This document shows, one piece after another, positions 52,409-63,170 of a stretch of DNA of 64,000 bases (positions within the stretch are counted from its first letter, which is position 1; each line of letters starts with the position of its first letter). The stretch lies in NCBI RefSeq assembly GCF_900116705.1, contig NZ_FPBP01000011.1, positions 62,001-126,000 on the forward strand, read 5' to 3'. Made by a program: the position numbers and the translations under genes. This DNA comes from Halomonas korlensis. GTDB taxonomy: Bacteria > Pseudomonadota > Gammaproteobacteria > Pseudomonadales > Halomonadaceae. The notes under the pieces are model-generated. The model ran no database searches. It saw only the letters and a list, made by a program, of their open reading frames with translations, and was not told the DNA's origin.

Positions 52409-54478
52409 TTATTGCCGGCCGGCCAGGCGGTAATCGCCGTCGAGCTGGGCGAAGTCGAGCAGGATATGGGCGGCCTCGAGCACTTGAACTTCTTCCACGG
52501 GTTCTTCGCGCTCCTCGGGGTCCACCTCGTCCTCGTCGCGTGCGTCGATCCATTCATCGAGCGTGTCGAGGCCCAGCGCAATGCGACGCTCGTTCTCGAG
52601 AGCAAGCTGTTCGGCTTCCTGAGCCTCAAGCTCCTGTTGGCGCATCTCACGGTTCAGGCTGACGCTGGTGTGCTGTTCGCGCATGCGACGCACCAGCGCC
52701 GCTTGGTCTTCCAGATAGCGGAAGTTGGGCAATTCGTCGGCGCGTTGGAGGTGGCGCTCCTCGAGCGTGCTCAGGTACTGGTCCGGGTCGCCATAGGTGC
52801 GGTATTGCACTGGCCTGACCGTGTCCCATTCCAGTGCGTTGTCGAGGCTGCTCTCGCCGATCTGCTCCGGGTCTACCAGGCTCGGGAAGGCGATATCGGG
52901 TTCGACACCGCGATGCTGGGTGCTTTCGCCGGAAATACGATAGAACTTGGCACGCGTCAGCTTGATCTCGCCATGGCTAAGATCGTTCAAGGTCTGTACC
53001 GTGCCTTTGCCGAAGGTCGAGGTGCCAAACACCAGGCCGCGCCCGTAATCCTGAATGGCGCCGGCGAAGATCTCCGAGGCCGAGGCGGAGAGGCGATTGA
53101 CCAGCACGCCAAGCGGGCCGTCGTAAAGGGTGCCTGCCTCGGTATCGCCATAGAGACTGATGCGGCCGCGGGCATCGCGTACCTGCACGGTCGGGCCGCG
53201 ATCGATAAACAGGCCGATCAGCGAGTTGGCTTCCTGCAGGGCACCGCCGCCATTGCTTCTCAGATCCAGCACGATGCCCTCGACGCCTTCCTCCTGCAGT
53301 CGCTCGATCTCTCGGGCCACGTCACGGGTGGTACTGCGGTACTCCTCTTCGCCCGCCTGCCAGGCCTCGAAATCTACATAGAAGGTCGGAATCTTGATCG
53401 CGCCGATGCGGTGGACGCCGTCGTCGCGTTCGATCTCGATCACCTCACCCTGCGCGGCTTGATCCTCGAGGTCCACGGTGTCGCGAGTGATCTCGACGAC
53501 CTTGGAGCGGGTCATGTCCACGGCCTGGGCAGGAACGACATCGAGACGCACCACCGAGCCCTTGGGGCCGCGGATCAGGTCGACGACGTTATCGAGGCGC
53601 ATGCCGACCACGTTGACCATTTCCTCTTCATCTTCCTGGCCGACGGCAACGATGCGGTCGGCCGGTTCGAGCACGCCGGACTGCTCGGCAGGACCACCCG
53701 GCACCAGACTCGCGACCTTGACGTACTCGCCATCGGATTGCAGCAGGGCGCCGATACCTTCCAGTGACAGGCGCATCTGGATATCGAAGGATTCGCCCTG
53801 CCGAGGTGACAGGTATTCGCTGTGCGGATCGATACTGCCGGTTACGGCGGCCATGAAGAGTCCGAACACATCCTCGGTTTCGGTCTGTTCCAGCCGGGAG
53901 AGCTGGCCTTCATAGCGCTGACGCAGGTTCGTCTCGACCTGTTCGGCATCCTGGCCGCTGATTTCCTGGGTCAGGGCGGCGTTCATCAGGCGCTTGTTCC
54001 ACAGCTCGTCGAGTTCCGCGTGAGTCTGCGCCCAGGGCGCATCGTCGCGCTCAAGGTCGAGACGCGCATCGGTATCGAAATCGTAGTCGATGCCCTGGTC
54101 AAGCTTCGCCAGTAGCCACTCAAGGCGCGATTCGGCTCGCTCGTGGTGCAGGGAGTAGAGGTCGAATATTTGCGTCAGTTCGCCCTCGAGGATGGCATCG
54201 TCCATCCGGGTCTCGAGGTTGCGAAAGCGCTCGACATCGTCATGCAGGAGGTAGGCGCGCTGGCCGTCGAGGATGTCCAGCAGCCGCTCGAAGGCTTGGC
54301 GCGACCACTCGTCATCGAGCTCGACGTCGGCATAGTGGCTGTAGCGCATTGACTCGGCCACTTCCATGGCTGCCTGGCGTTGGCTGTCGGTGGGTTGCAG
54401 CTGAGCCGAGGCGGTGGTGGCGACCAGCAGCAAACCGGTCAGGGCAATCGAACGCCCCAGGGTGGCAAACAGGCTCAT
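52409..54478 (-). CDS. prc: Tail-specific carboxy-terminal protease Prc
   Basis: This 689-residue periplasmic protease trims or degrades proteins with nonpolar C-termini, including penicillin-binding protein 3 and murein hydrolases in E. coli. It has a signal peptide (about 1-25, ending ASAQ), an N-terminal domain, a PDZ domain (about 235-320, with SLEGIGALLQSDGEYVKV) and the S41 core. The nucleophile serine is in LVNRLSASASEIFAGA and the lysine in STFGKGTVQ. A C-terminal helical region with many Glu/Arg follows (about 575-689). The length is close to E. coli Prc (682). Confidence 0.93.
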   Translation of the reverse strand: MSLFATLGRSIALTGLLLVATTASAQLQPTDSQRQAAMEVAESMRYSHYADVELDDEWSRQAFERLLDILDGQRAYLLHDDVERFRNLETRMDDAILEGELTQIFDLYSLHHERAESRLEWLLAKLDQGIDYDFDTDARLDLERDDAPWAQTHAELDELWNKRLMNAALTQEISGQDAEQVETNLRQRYEGQLSRLEQTETEDVFGLFMAAVTGSIDPHSEYLSPRQGESFDIQMRLSLEGIGALLQSDGEYVKVASLVPGGPAEQSGVLEPADRIVAVGQEDEEEMVNVVGMRLDNVVDLIRGPKGSVVRLDVVPAQAVDMTRSKVVEITRDTVDLEDQAAQGEVIEIERDDGVHRIGAIKIPTFYVDFEAWQAGEEEYRSTTRDVAREIERLQEEGVEGIVLDLRSNGGGALQEANSLIGLFIDRGPTVQVRDARGRISLYGDTEAGTLYDGPLGVLVNRLSASASEIFAGAIQDYGRGLVFGTSTFGKGTVQTLNDLSHGEIKLTRAKFYRISGESTQHRGVEPDIAFPSLVDPEQIGESSLDNALEWDTVRPVQYRTYGDPDQYLSTLEERHLQRADELPNFRYLEDQAALVRRMREQHTSVSLNREMRQQELEAQEAEQLALENERRIALGLDTLDEWIDARDEDEVDPEEREEPVEEVQVLEAAHILLDFAQLDGDYRLAGRQ

Positions 54479-54616
54479 CGATTAAGCACTCCCGGTTTCA
54501 TGTACACTTTGACCCTAGACCCGAATTAGGCCAATGAGTTGCGTGGATCGAACACTTATTGTATCAGCTCGGACAGTGACGCATGACCCTGTCTCTGTCT
54601 CGCCAAGAGGAAAACC

Positions 54617-55915
54617 ATGACCCAGGATGATCCGATCGGGCGCCTGCTCGATTTCCTGCACCGTTCTCCCACCCCATGGCACGCGACGGCCAACATGGCC
54701 ACTCGGCTCGAGGCGTCTGGCTTCCAGCGCCTCGACGAGCGCGAGGCCTGGCAACTTGCCCCGGGGGATCGGGTCTATGTGACCCGTAACGACTCATCGA
54801 TCATTGCGCTGCAACTCCCCAATGATCCACTCGTCGCGTTGCGGATGATCGGCGCCCATACCGACAGTCCGGGGCTTAGGCTCAAGCCGCATGCCGCGCA
54901 GACCGCGGCGGGTTGGCTGCAATTGGGCGTCGAGGTTTATGGCGGTGCATTGCTGGCGCCCTGGTTCGATCGTGACCTGGGGCTTGCCGGCCGCGTGCAC
55001 GTGCGCCGCGCGGACGGGCGCATCGAGGGCAAGCTGCTTAATGTCGACCGCCCGGTAGCGACGATCCCCAGCCTGGCTATCCATCTCGATCGCGAAGCCA
55101 ACAACGGTCGCGCGCTCAATGCCCAGACCCAGATGGCGCCGGTCTTCCTGCAGGGCGGGGAACATCAGGATCTGGATCGTTTGCTCAAGGGCTGGCTGGC
55201 CGAGCAACACGAGATCGAGGACATCGAGATTCTCGATTTCGAGCTAGGACTCTACGACACGCAGCCGCCGGCAAGCGTGGGGGTGGCAGGGGAGCTGATC
55301 AGCAGTGCCCGACTCGACAATCTGTTGTCCTGCTTCATGGGTCTCGAGGCCTTGCTGCAAAGCGACGGCAGCCAGGGCGCGGTGCTGGTAGCCAACGACC
55401 ATGAGGAAGTCGGCAGTGCCAGCGCCAGTGGCGCGCAGGGGCCTTTCCTCGGTGACGTGCTGCGCCGCGTGGTCGAGCAGCGGGTTGGCAGCGATCAGGA
55501 GGCCTTCGTCCGCCTGATCCAGGCGTCGCGGATGATTTCCTGTGACAACGCGCATGCGCTGCACCCCAACTTCCTCGACAAGCACGATGCGTCGCATGGC
55601 CCCGCCATCAATGGCGGTCCGGTGATCAAGGTCAATGCCAACCAGCGCTACGCGACCAACAGCGCCACCGCTGCGATGTTTCGCGACCTGTGCCGCGAGG
55701 CAGGCGAGCCGGTGCAGACCTTCGTGACCCGCGCCGATATGGGCTGTGGCAGCACCATCGGGCCGATCACCGCGACCGAGCTTGGCGTGCCGACACTCGA
55801 CGTGGGGGTGGCGCAGTGGGCGATGCACTCGATCCGCGAGACGGCCGGGGCGCGCGACGTGGCCTCGCTGACTACGGTGCTGACGGCTTTCCTGAATCGC
55901 CGCGGACCGCTTTGA
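54617..55915 (+). CDS. apeB: M18 family aminopeptidase
   Basis: This 432-residue cytosolic zinc aminopeptidase prefers acidic or neutral N-terminal residues in the family. Metal-binding motifs are GAHTDSPGLRLKP (about 74-86), ANDHEEVGSASASGAQG (about 258-274) and the final VAQWAMHSIRE (about 398-408). The DNLLSCF region typical of M18 is also seen. An AGAGGAAAA site precedes the ATG. It is divergent from prc. The name is by family and not by tested activity. Confidence 0.9.
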   Translation: MTQDDPIGRLLDFLHRSPTPWHATANMATRLEASGFQRLDEREAWQLAPGDRVYVTRNDSSIIALQLPNDPLVALRMIGAHTDSPGLRLKPHAAQTAAGWLQLGVEVYGGALLAPWFDRDLGLAGRVHVRRADGRIEGKLLNVDRPVATIPSLAIHLDREANNGRALNAQTQMAPVFLQGGEHQDLDRLLKGWLAEQHEIEDIEILDFELGLYDTQPPASVGVAGELISSARLDNLLSCFMGLEALLQSDGSQGAVLVANDHEEVGSASASGAQGPFLGDVLRRVVEQRVGSDQEAFVRLIQASRMISCDNAHALHPNFLDKHDASHGPAINGGPVIKVNANQRYATNSATAAMFRDLCREAGEPVQTFVTRADMGCGSTIGPITATELGVPTLDVGVAQWAMHSIRETAGARDVASLTTVLTAFLNRRGPL

Positions 55916-55964
55916 ACCGAGGCTCGCGCTGCGGAATGCGCCAGGCAACTAAAGACACAGCAAG

Positions 55965-55996
55965 AAGCCCGCGGAAGTGACCTTCCGCGGGCTTTC
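55965..55996. terminator. Bidirectional terminator
   Basis: AGCCCGCGGAAG (55966-55977) and CTTCCGCGGGCT (55982-55993) form a 12-bp stem around TGAC, with T-rich ends on the plus strand (TTTCTCG). It ends apeB on the plus strand and lies directly 3' of tRNA-Met copy 2 on the minus strand. Confidence 0.8.
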
Positions 55997-56003
55997 TCGT
56001 GTC

Positions 56004-56080
56004 TGGTGGCTACGCCCTGATTCGAACAGGGGACCCCATCATTATGAGTGATGTGCTCTAACCAGCTGAGCTACGTAGCC
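56004..56080 (-). tRNA. tRNA-Met(CAT), copy 2
   Basis: The reverse strand is a 77-nt tRNA with encoded CCA and anticodon CAT, base-for-base identical to 51736-51812 but in the opposite direction. Confidence 0.92.
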
Positions 56081-56159
56081 GTGTAACGGAGGCGGAGTCT
56101 ACGGATGCCGATGGCCCGGGTCAAGCGCGGCGCGCCTGGTAAAGAGCGCCGCCGGCGAC

Positions 56160-57251
56160 TCATACATTGAAGCGGAAGTGAATGACGTCGCCGTCACGCA
56201 CGATGTAGTCCTTGCCTTCCAGGCGCCACTTGCCGGCATCCTTGGCGCCCTGTTCGCCGCCCAGGGTCACGAAGTCGTCGTAGCCGACCACCTCGGCGCG
56301 GATGAAGCCCTTCTGGAAGTCGGTATGGATCACGCCTGCCGCCTCGGGGGCTGTCGCACCGATCCTGACGGTCCAGGCACGAACCTCCTTCACCCCGGCA
56401 GTGAAATAGGTCTGCAGGCCCAGCAGGGCGTAACCGGCACGGATGACCCGATCGAGACCAGGCTCGGTCATGCCCATCTCGTCGAGGAACATGGCGCGTT
56501 CGTCGTCGTCGAGCTCGGCAATTTCGGCTTCGATCTGGTTACACACCGGCACCACCACGGCGTCTTCCTCGGCGGCGATTTCTCGAACCACATCGAGGTA
56601 GGGGTTCGACTCGAAGCCGTCCTCGTTGACGTTGGCGATATACATGGTGGGCTTGAGCGTCAGGAAGCCGAAGCTCTTGAGTTGGCGCTGCTCGTCATCG
56701 TCGAGACCGACGCTCCTCAATGGCAGGCCCTCGGCGAGGTGTGGCTGGATGCGCTCGAGGATTGCCTTGGTGGCGATGGCATCCTTGTCGCCCCCCTTGG
56801 CCACCCGCGTCAGGCGCTGGATGGCGCGCTCGACGGTGTCGAGATCGGCAAGCGCGAGCTCCATGTTGATGATCTCGATATCGGCGCGTGGGTCGATCTG
56901 GTTGGCCACATGGATGACGTTATCGTTGTCGAAACAGCGCACCACATGGGCGATCGCCTGGGTCTCGCGGATATTGGCCAGGAACTGATTGCCGAGCCCT
57001 TCGCCCTTGGAGGCTCCGGCCACCAGGCCGGCGATGTCGACGAACTCCATGGTGGTGGGCAGCACCTTCTGCGGACCCACGATCTCGGCCAGGGCATCCA
57101 GGCGCGGATCGGGCATCGGCACGATGCCCACATTGGGTTCGATGGTGCAGAAGGGGAAATTCTCGGCGTCGATACCGGACTTGGTCAGCGCATTGAAGAG
57201 GGTGGACTTGCCCACATTGGGCAGGCCGACGATACCGCAGTTGAAACCCAT
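56160..57251 (-). CDS. ychF: Ribosome-binding ATPase YchF
   Basis: This 363-residue Obg-related P-loop protein binds ribosomes and hydrolyses ATP rather than GTP. The P-loop is [17 protein letters not shown] (about 8-24), the G2/G3 parts are FCTIEPNVG and [16 protein letters not shown], and the specificity motif reads NVNE (about 205-208) instead of NKxD, which is the known cause of ATP preference in OLA1/YchF. A C-terminal TGS-like domain follows (about 280-363). The length matches E. coli YchF. It lies downstream of pth as in many proteobacteria. Confidence 0.95.
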   Translation of the reverse strand: MGFNCGIVGLPNVGKSTLFNALTKSGIDAENFPFCTIEPNVGIVPMPDPRLDALAEIVGPQKVLPTTMEFVDIAGLVAGASKGEGLGNQFLANIRETQAIAHVVRCFDNDNVIHVANQIDPRADIEIINMELALADLDTVERAIQRLTRVAKGGDKDAIATKAILERIQPHLAEGLPLRSVGLDDDEQRQLKSFGFLTLKPTMYIANVNEDGFESNPYLDVVREIAAEEDAVVVPVCNQIEAEIAELDDDERAMFLDEMGMTEPGLDRVIRAGYALLGLQTYFTAGVKEVRAWTVRIGATAPEAAGVIHTDFQKGFIRAEVVGYDDFVTLGGEQGAKDAGKWRLEGKDYIVRDGDVIHFRFNV

Positions 57252-57341
57252 GGGATCTTCCTGGAAAACGAATACGAGGATGGAGAATGAAGAGTGGCCG
57301 ATATTCTACGGGACGCCTGCGGTGTCAGCCACCGGCTGCGC

Positions 57342-57926
57342 TCACGGCTTGAAACTGTGCAGCCGGTTCATGGCCTTGGCCCAGTCGCCGGCGATGGCCA
57401 GTGGCAGGGTAGCCAGGCATTCATCGATGACGGCGTCGATGGCGGCATGTTCGGCCTTGCCGGGACGACCCAGGACGTACTGGGTGACTTGGCGGGCATC
57501 ACCGGGATGGCCGATGCCCAGGCGCAGGCGATGGAAGCCGCGCTCGTTGCCGAGTGCACTGATGATGTCGCGCAGGCCGTTGTGGCCGCCATGTCCGCCA
57601 CCCTGTTTGTAACGCGCGGTGCCGGCCGGCAGGTCGAGCTCGTCATGCGCGACCAGCAACTCGTCCGCCTCGAGACGAAAGAACTGGCAGAGCGCAGCCA
57701 CCGCGCCGCCGCTGCGGTTCATGAAGGTGGTCGGTTCCAGCAGGTGAAGGTCGTGGCCGTCCAGGCGAACTCGGGCGTGAAGGCCGAGAAACTTCTTGTC
57801 GGGCCGCAGTTCGCCACCCGCCTGTCGGGCCAAGGCGTGCACGACCCAAGCGCCGACATTGTGTCGCGTGCCGGCGTAGTCGTTACCGGGATTGCCCAGC
57901 CCGATGATCGCTTTAACCTGACGCAT
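57342..57926 (-). CDS. pth: Peptidyl-tRNA hydrolase
   Basis: This 194-residue enzyme releases tRNA from stalled peptidyl-tRNA. GLGNPGNDYAGTRHNVGAWVV contains the catalytic histidine and asparagine (about 8-28), with PTTFMNRSGGAV and HDELDLPAGTARYKQGGGHGGHNGLRDI in part. The length equals E. coli Pth (194). The ATG at 57926 has GGAGG upstream. The U tract of the preceding rplY terminator ends almost against that ribosome site. Confidence 0.96.
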   Translation of the reverse strand: MRQVKAIIGLGNPGNDYAGTRHNVGAWVVHALARQAGGELRPDKKFLGLHARVRLDGHDLHLLEPTTFMNRSGGAVAALCQFFRLEADELLVAHDELDLPAGTARYKQGGGHGGHNGLRDIISALGNERGFHRLRLGIGHPGDARQVTQYVLGRPGKAEHAAIDAVIDECLATLPLAIAGDWAKAMNRLHSFKP

Positions 57927-57939
57927 CGTCGCTGCCTCC

Positions 57940-57967
57940 AAAAAAAATCAAGCGCCTGGGCGCTTGA
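57940..57967 (-). terminator. Intrinsic terminator of rplY, abutting the pth ribosome site
   Basis: On the minus strand TCAAGCGCC and GGCGCTTGA form a 9-bp stem followed by eight T (57940-57947). It terminates rplY and stands only 14 bp before the pth ATG. Pth expression from this transcript therefore depends on read-through. Confidence 0.85.
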
Positions 57968-58024
57968 TCGAAAGGTAGGAGCCATGCCGGGCATGGGCCA
58001 GGCATGACTCCAGAGCATAACGGA

Positions 58025-58687
58025 TTACTCGTCGCTGCTCTTGCCTTCGGCTGATTCGTCGCCCTTGGCGGCCTCATCGCCTTCCTCGTCGTCTTCCTCG
58101 GCGCGCACCTTGGCCTTGGTGATGCTGAGCACGGCATTATCGTGGTCTTCACCATGGGTCAGGTCGACCAGGGTCACGCCGGCCGGCACCTTCAGGTCGG
58201 ACAGGTGCAGGGTGGAGCCAATCTCGAGCTCGGAGATGTCGACTTCCAGGTAGTCGGGCAGGTCCTTGGGCAGGCAGCTGATCTGCACATCGTTGGAGAG
58301 GATGTGCAGCTCGCCGTCATCATCCTTGATGGCCTTGCAGGCTTCCTCGCCAACCACATGCAGCGGCACATTGAGGGTGATTTCGTGGGTCGCATCGACG
58401 CGCAGGAAATCGGCATGCGTCACCAGCGGCTTGAAGGGATGACGCTGGAGGTCGCGAACCACGACCTGCTGCGACTTGCCGTCCAGCTGCACGGTGATCA
58501 CCGAGGAGAAGAAGGACTCTTCCTCGATGGCCTTGTAGAAGCTGGTCTTCTCGACGGAGATGGGCTCGGGAGCCTGCTCACCACCGTAGATGATGGCCGG
58601 CACTTGCTCGTTCGCACGACGCAGGCGGCGGCTCGCACCTTTCCCCAGGTCATTGCGAACTGTGGCGTTAAGAATAAAATCTGACAT
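58025..58687 (-). CDS. rplY: 50S ribosomal protein L25 (Ctc form)
   Basis: This 220-residue protein has the N-terminal L25 domain that binds 5S rRNA (about 1-95, [19 protein letters not shown]) and the longer C-terminal TL5/Ctc domain (about 100-190, with [13 protein letters not shown]). An acidic low-complexity tail follows (about 195-220, EEDDEEGDE). E. coli L25 has only the first part (94 residues). The ATG at 58687 fits the family N-terminus MSDFIL. Confidence 0.95.
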   Translation of the reverse strand: MSDFILNATVRNDLGKGASRRLRRANEQVPAIIYGGEQAPEPISVEKTSFYKAIEEESFFSSVITVQLDGKSQQVVVRDLQRHPFKPLVTHADFLRVDATHEITLNVPLHVVGEEACKAIKDDDGELHILSNDVQISCLPKDLPDYLEVDISELEIGSTLHLSDLKVPAGVTLVDLTHGEDHDNAVLSITKAKVRAEEDDEEGDEAAKGDESAEGKSSDE

Positions 58688-58711
58688 GGATTGGAACCTC
58701 ATGGGTTGAGC

Positions 58712-58748
58712 AAGAAAACGCCATCCCCGCGACCAGGCGATGGCGCTT
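58712..58748 (-). terminator. Probable terminator between prs and rplY
   Basis: On the minus strand CGCCATC (58739-58745) pairs with GATGGCG (58719-58725), followed by TTTTCTT. It is about 70 bp past the prs stop. Confidence 0.55.
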
Positions 58749-58816
58749 TCGTAATCCCGGCAAGACCGGGGGCGTCGTCGTGCCTGTTTCAGTGAAGCGA
58801 TTTCAGTGACGCGTCT

Positions 58817-59758
58817 TCAGTGGAACATGGCGCTGACGGATTCCTCATTGCTGACCCGGCGGATCGCTTCGGCGATCAGCCCGGCCACGCTGAGCTGGCG
58901 AATCTTGCCGCTGCGACGGGCAACGTCTGACAGCGGAATGGTGTCGGTGACGACGACCTCGTCGAGCACCGAGCCGGAAATATTGTCGACTGCCGGACCC
59001 GAAAGGATCGGATGGGTGGCATAGGCCACCACGCGACAGGCGCCGTGGGCCTTGAGGGCCTCGCCGGCCTTGCACAGCGTGCCGGCGGTATCGATCATGT
59101 CGTCGACCACGACGCAGTTGCGTCCTTCGATCTCGCCGATGATATGCATCACCTGCGCCTGATTGGACTGCGGGCGGCGCTTGTCGATGATGGCCAGATC
59201 GGCATTGAGCTGCTTGGCGATGGCGCGAGCCCGCACCACGCCCCCAACGTCCGGCGATACTACCACCAGATCCTCGTAATTCTGGCGCTCGATGTCGTCG
59301 AGCAGAATCGGCGAGCCGTAGACGTTATCCACCGGGACATCGAAGAAACCCTGAATCTGATCGGCGTGCAGGTCCATGGTCATCACCCGGTCGACGCCGG
59401 CCTTGACCAGCATGTCGGCGACGATCTTGGCGGAGATGGGCACCCGGGCCGAGCGTACCCGGCGGTCCTGACGGGCGTAGCCGAAGTAGGGCACCACCGC
59501 GGTGATCCGCGTGGCCGAGGCCCGGCGCAGGGCGTCGACCATCAGGATCAGTTCCATCAGGTTATCGTTGGTCGGTGCACAGGTGGACTGGAGGAGAAAC
59601 ACATCCTTGCCGCGCACGTTCTCGTTGATCTCGACCGCGACCTCTCCGTCGCTGAACTGGCCGACCGTGGCATTGCCCAGACGGCTGTCCAGACTCTCCG
59701 CCACCTTCTGCGCCAGTTCGGGATTGGCGTTCCCGGCGAAAACCATCAATTTTGACAC
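58817..59758 (-). CDS. prs: Ribose-phosphate pyrophosphokinase
   Basis: This 313-residue enzyme makes PRPP from ribose-5-phosphate and ATP. Motifs include [18 protein letters not shown] at the start, ISEN-equivalent [29 protein letters not shown] (about 94-105) and the PRPP loop [20 protein letters not shown] in part (about 212-230). The start is a GTG with AAAGGTGG upstream, giving the exact family N-terminus. The length is as in E. coli (315). Confidence 0.96.
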   Translation of the reverse strand: MSKLMVFAGNANPELAQKVAESLDSRLGNATVGQFSDGEVAVEINENVRGKDVFLLQSTCAPTNDNLMELILMVDALRRASATRITAVVPYFGYARQDRRVRSARVPISAKIVADMLVKAGVDRVMTMDLHADQIQGFFDVPVDNVYGSPILLDDIERQNYEDLVVVSPDVGGVVRARAIAKQLNADLAIIDKRRPQSNQAQVMHIIGEIEGRNCVVVDDMIDTAGTLCKAGEALKAHGACRVVAYATHPILSGPAVDNISGSVLDEVVVTDTIPLSDVARRSGKIRQLSVAGLIAEAIRRVSNEESVSAMFH

Positions 59759-59841
59759 GTGCAGCCACCTTTGCAGTGTTGGGTCTCGGGATGGGGGGTC
59801 GACTGCCCCGGCCGGGACGCGATGCTTGTCGACCCAGCACG

Positions 59842-60720
59842 TCATGAAGCCAGCACATCATGAGCCAGAACATCATGAAGAGGGGAGCGGTTCAGACCTC
59901 GTGCCTTGAAGGCGAGCCAGTGACGGGACGCCTCGGCCTGGAGGCCATCGGCCTGCGCTTCACTTTCCAGGCTTGCGACGACGCAGGCACCGGTGCCGGT
60001 GAGCATCGACGGCGCGCGACCCGACAGCCAGTCGAACACGCTCTCTACCTCCGGGTAGAGGTGGCGTACCGTCGACTCGCAATCATTGCGCCAACTCGTC
60101 GCTCCCCCCTGCAGTGCGCGCGCCATGGTAATCGGGGGGGTGTTGCGTGTCAATTGGGCGGCTCCGAACACCGCCGGGGTGGATACCGCGATGCCGGGAT
60201 GAATCACCACGAACCAGGGGGTATCGAGCTCGACGGGGGTCAAGCGCTCGCCGATGCCCTCGGCCCAGGCGGCATGACCCTTCACGAAGACCGGCACGTC
60301 GGCGCCGAGGGTCAGGCCCAGCGCGGCGAGCCGCTCCAGCCCGAGACCCAGCCCCCACAGCGCATCGAGGCCAAGCAGGGTCGTGGCGGCGTCCGAGCTG
60401 CCACCGCCCAGGCCGCCACCCTGCGGAAGGCGCTTGTCGAGATGAATGTTGACGCCCTGCGTGCAGCCCGTCGCTGCCTGCAGCTGACGGGCTGCCTTCA
60501 TGACCAGGTTGTCCTCGAGGGGGATATCGTCCAGGTACGGCGTCAGGCCGACCTCGCTGTCATCTCGGCGCTCGAACGTCAGGTGATCGCCGACATCGAG
60601 AAACTGGAACAGCGTCTGCAGCTCATGGTAGCCATCCAGCCGCCGGCCGGTGATGTGCAGCAGTCGGTTGAGCTTGCCGGGTGCCGGCAGCACCAGGCGG
60701 TCGGGCGTCGGGCTATTCAT
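59842..60720 (-). CDS. ispE: 4-diphosphocytidyl-2-C-methyl-D-erythritol kinase
   Basis: This 292-residue GHMP kinase of the non-mevalonate isoprenoid pathway has [24 protein letters not shown] at the start (in part about 10-30, the substrate loop) and the ATP loop [18 protein letters not shown] (about 95-112). The lysine of APGKLN is in place. The ATG at 60720 lies 7 bp after the lolB stop. The order lolB-ispE-prs is common in Gammaproteobacteria. Confidence 0.94.
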   Translation of the reverse strand: MNSPTPDRLVLPAPGKLNRLLHITGRRLDGYHELQTLFQFLDVGDHLTFERRDDSEVGLTPYLDDIPLEDNLVMKAARQLQAATGCTQGVNIHLDKRLPQGGGLGGGSSDAATTLLGLDALWGLGLGLERLAALGLTLGADVPVFVKGHAAWAEGIGERLTPVELDTPWFVVIHPGIAVSTPAVFGAAQLTRNTPPITMARALQGGATSWRNDCESTVRHLYPEVESVFDWLSGRAPSMLTGTGACVVASLESEAQADGLQAEASRHWLAFKARGLNRSPLHDVLAHDVLAS

Positions 60721-60727
60721 CGTTGCT

Positions 60728-61366
60728 TTAGTCTTCATCGAGCTGGGGCTGCCAGTCGGTGACGACCAGGACGACGCGCAGCTCGTCGTATTCCATGACC
60801 AGGCGGCGCGGCAGCCAGAGGCCTTCCACGCGCATCCAGTCACGGTAGTCGATGGTCCAGCCATCCTGGTGCAGGGTGGCGGGGAAGCCCAGTGCATCCT
60901 TCTCGAGACGATGCTCGCTCTGCTCAGCGGGCAGGCCACGAATCCAGTCGGACAGCGAGCTGACCGGTAGCGACCAGCCCAGCTGCTCTTCCATCAGCGC
61001 CTCGGGGGTCTCGGCCTCGAAACGCCCCTCCGCCGTGGACAGCGAGAAGCGTCCCTCGCGTCCTTCCAGGGTGCTGCGGCCGCTGCCGAAGGGGCCGCTG
61101 ATCAGCAGTCGGTAATAGTGAGAGGTCTGGTTCCAGTCGAGATTGGCGCTGGTGGCGTCCTCGGGGGTTCGCAGGCTGGCCTTGCCGATCAGGACCCAGG
61201 TGTCCAGAGCCTCAAGCCGGTCTTTCTGAGCGCTCCACTGACCGCTGGCTCGCTCGCCTCCCGGGGCGGGCGCTCGGCCGGCACAGCCGGCGAGCAGGGC
61301 AACGATCAACAGTACGATGAGCGGTTTTACCGTGGGGGAGGGCATGCGTGGCGTGACGAAGGACAT
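60728..61366 (-). CDS. lolB: Outer-membrane lipoprotein chaperone LolB
   Basis: This 212-residue lipoprotein receives lipoproteins from LolA and inserts them in the outer membrane. It has a signal peptide with lipobox LLAGC (cysteine about residue 28), WVLIGKASLRT-like start of the beta-barrel, and WSLPVSSLSDWIRGLP (the loop typical of LolB). The length is as in E. coli (207). The ATG at 61366 is preferred, but one six codons earlier is open; neither has a clear ribosome site. Confidence 0.9.
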   Translation of the reverse strand: MSFVTPRMPSPTVKPLIVLLIVALLAGCAGRAPAPGGERASGQWSAQKDRLEALDTWVLIGKASLRTPEDATSANLDWNQTSHYYRLLISGPFGSGRSTLEGREGRFSLSTAEGRFEAETPEALMEEQLGWSLPVSSLSDWIRGLPAEQSEHRLEKDALGFPATLHQDGWTIDYRDWMRVEGLWLPRRLVMEYDELRVVLVVTDWQPQLDED

Positions 61367-61394
61367 GGAGCGTTCTCGGGTCATGGGTGGTGGG

Positions 61395-63170
61395 TCAGCG
61401 AGGTGCTAGCGACAACTCGGGTAGGCGTTCCAGAAGCTCTTCGAGTGCCGGGCGCTCCTCGAAGCGCTGGAGAGCCGCGCGCAACAGCTCGCGGGCCTCG
61501 TCGCGTTGCTCGAGGGCCCAGAGCACCTCGATCAGATGTGCCGCGATCTCCTGGTCGGGCATCGCCGCCCAGGCGCGCTGCAGCCAGGGAAGGGCCTGCT
61601 CGGTATCGCCCTGGCGAAAGCGGATCCAGCCCATGCTGTCGAGAATGGCTGGATTGTCGGGTTCCAGCTCGTGGGCGCGCTCGATCATGTCGCGCGCCCC
61701 TTCAAGGCGCGATTCGCGTCCCAGCTCGGCCAGGGTGTACCCCAGCGCATTAAGTGCCGCTGCGTTATCGGGGTTACGCTCGATGATGCGCTCGAGATCG
61801 CGTTCCATGGCCTCGACATCGCCGGCGTTGTACGCCCGCATGGCGCGCAGATAGAGCAACTGCTCGTCGTTGGGGGTGCGTGACAGCTCCTGCTCGATCA
61901 GGGCATCGGCCTGATCGACAAGGCCTTGCTGGTCAAGCAGCTCCACCTCGAGCGAGACCAGGTCGGTGAAAGCGTCGTCATGGCGGAGGCGTTCGATGCG
62001 CAGGAAGGTACGGGCATCCGCCAGGCGACCATCCTCGATCAGCATGCGAGCGGCGCGCAGGCGGGCCGGCATGAACTCTTCCCCGGCGCCCACCTGCCGA
62101 TAATAGAGCAGAGCGTTGTCGATCTCGCCCTGCGATTCGGCGATGGCGCCAAGCAGGTAAAAGGTCAACGGTGGTGTGTCGGTCTCGCCCACCAGCGGCA
62201 GCAGTAGGCGGCGTGCAGGCTTGGGGAGCCCTTCGTCAAGATAGAGCTGGGCGAGGGCAAGGCGCAGGCCTTCGTCGCCTGCGTGCTCGTCGAGCAGGGC
62301 ATCGGTCTGTGCCTCGGCGGCGGCGACATTGCCCAGGCGCAGCTCCGACTGGGCCAGCAGCAGGATAAAGCGGGCGTCGCCCGGCGCCACGGTCAGGCCG
62401 CGACGGGCGGCATCGCGGGCCTTGGCGTGGTCGCCGGCTTGCTGGGCGAGCTGGGCGCGGGTCAGCCACAGCGCTGGCAGTTCAGGCGAGAGTTGCGTGA
62501 GCCGGTCGAGTCGACGCGAGGCCGAGGCGTTGTCGCCCACGGCGACTTCGAGCATCGCCGTGGCGAGCTCGGCCTGGTGGGGCACAGGAGAGGCGGTCGC
62601 ATCCCGACTGGCCAGGTGAGCGTGCATCCGCTCGAGCAGCGGTGCCGGATCGGCGCCCCCGGCGAGGGCGCTTTCGACGAAGGCAACGAGTTCGCCCTGG
62701 CCCCCGAGGTCGACCAGGCGCAGCCGCTGGTCCAGTGCCGTTAGCCAGTCGCCCTGCTGCACGGCGAGGCTGGCCAGCAATCTGGCGGGCTCCTCCGACT
62801 CAGGCGCCATGGCCTGCCAGCGCTGGGCGGTGTCGGCCAGCAGTTGTGCGTCGTTGCTGAAACGGGCGGCCAGCGCGGCTCGTTCGATCAGTTCCACCGA
62901 GTCGTAACGCTCGGCGCCTTCCAGATAGCCCTGAGTGGCACGATGGTAATCGCCGCGCTGGCCGGCGATCTCGGCGGTCATCAGCCCGGCGAGCCCCTGG
63001 GCATCCAGGCCACGCCGGATGGGCGGGGCGCTTGCCATGGGGTCGTCCTCCGGCAGCATGCCGGGCGCGCTGGAAGGCAGTACCTGGCAGCCGGCGAGCA
63101 GGGCGGCAAGCGTCAGCGGCGTCAGGACATGGCGGGCCAGCGGGTGAGGAAGCATTAATGCAAATGGCAT
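61395..63170 (-). CDS. Tetratricopeptide-repeat lipoprotein
   Basis: This 591-residue protein has a signal peptide ending in the lipobox LLAGC (cysteine about residue 28), so it is probably anchored in the outer membrane. It then consists of many helical TPR units (about 60-590), with a clear canonical run at [21 protein letters not shown] and [22 protein letters not shown]. Such proteins act in cell envelope complexes, but no partner is known here. It lies 29 bp before lolB on the same strand and is divergent from hemA. The start is uncertain by five codons. Confidence 0.85.
   Translation of the reverse strand: MPFALMLPHPLARHVLTPLTLAALLAGCQVLPSSAPGMLPEDDPMASAPPIRRGLDAQGLAGLMTAEIAGQRGDYHRATQGYLEGAERYDSVELIERAALAARFSNDAQLLADTAQRWQAMAPESEEPARLLASLAVQQGDWLTALDQRLRLVDLGGQGELVAFVESALAGGADPAPLLERMHAHLASRDATASPVPHQAELATAMLEVAVGDNASASRRLDRLTQLSPELPALWLTRAQLAQQAGDHAKARDAARRGLTVAPGDARFILLLAQSELRLGNVAAAEAQTDALLDEHAGDEGLRLALAQLYLDEGLPKPARRLLLPLVGETDTPPLTFYLLGAIAESQGEIDNALLYYRQVGAGEEFMPARLRAARMLIEDGRLADARTFLRIERLRHDDAFTDLVSLEVELLDQQGLVDQADALIEQELSRTPNDEQLLYLRAMRAYNAGDVEAMERDLERIIERNPDNAAALNALGYTLAELGRESRLEGARDMIERAHELEPDNPAILDSMGWIRFRQGDTEQALPWLQRAWAAMPDQEIAAHLIEVLWALEQRDEARELLRAALQRFEERPALEELLERLPELSLAPR

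Noticed and set aside
52403..53767. Long open frame of 454 codons on the plus strand
   Set aside because: It is antisense to prc, which has a full set of domain and catalytic motifs. Long antisense frames are expected in GC-rich coding DNA, and this one shows no family pattern.
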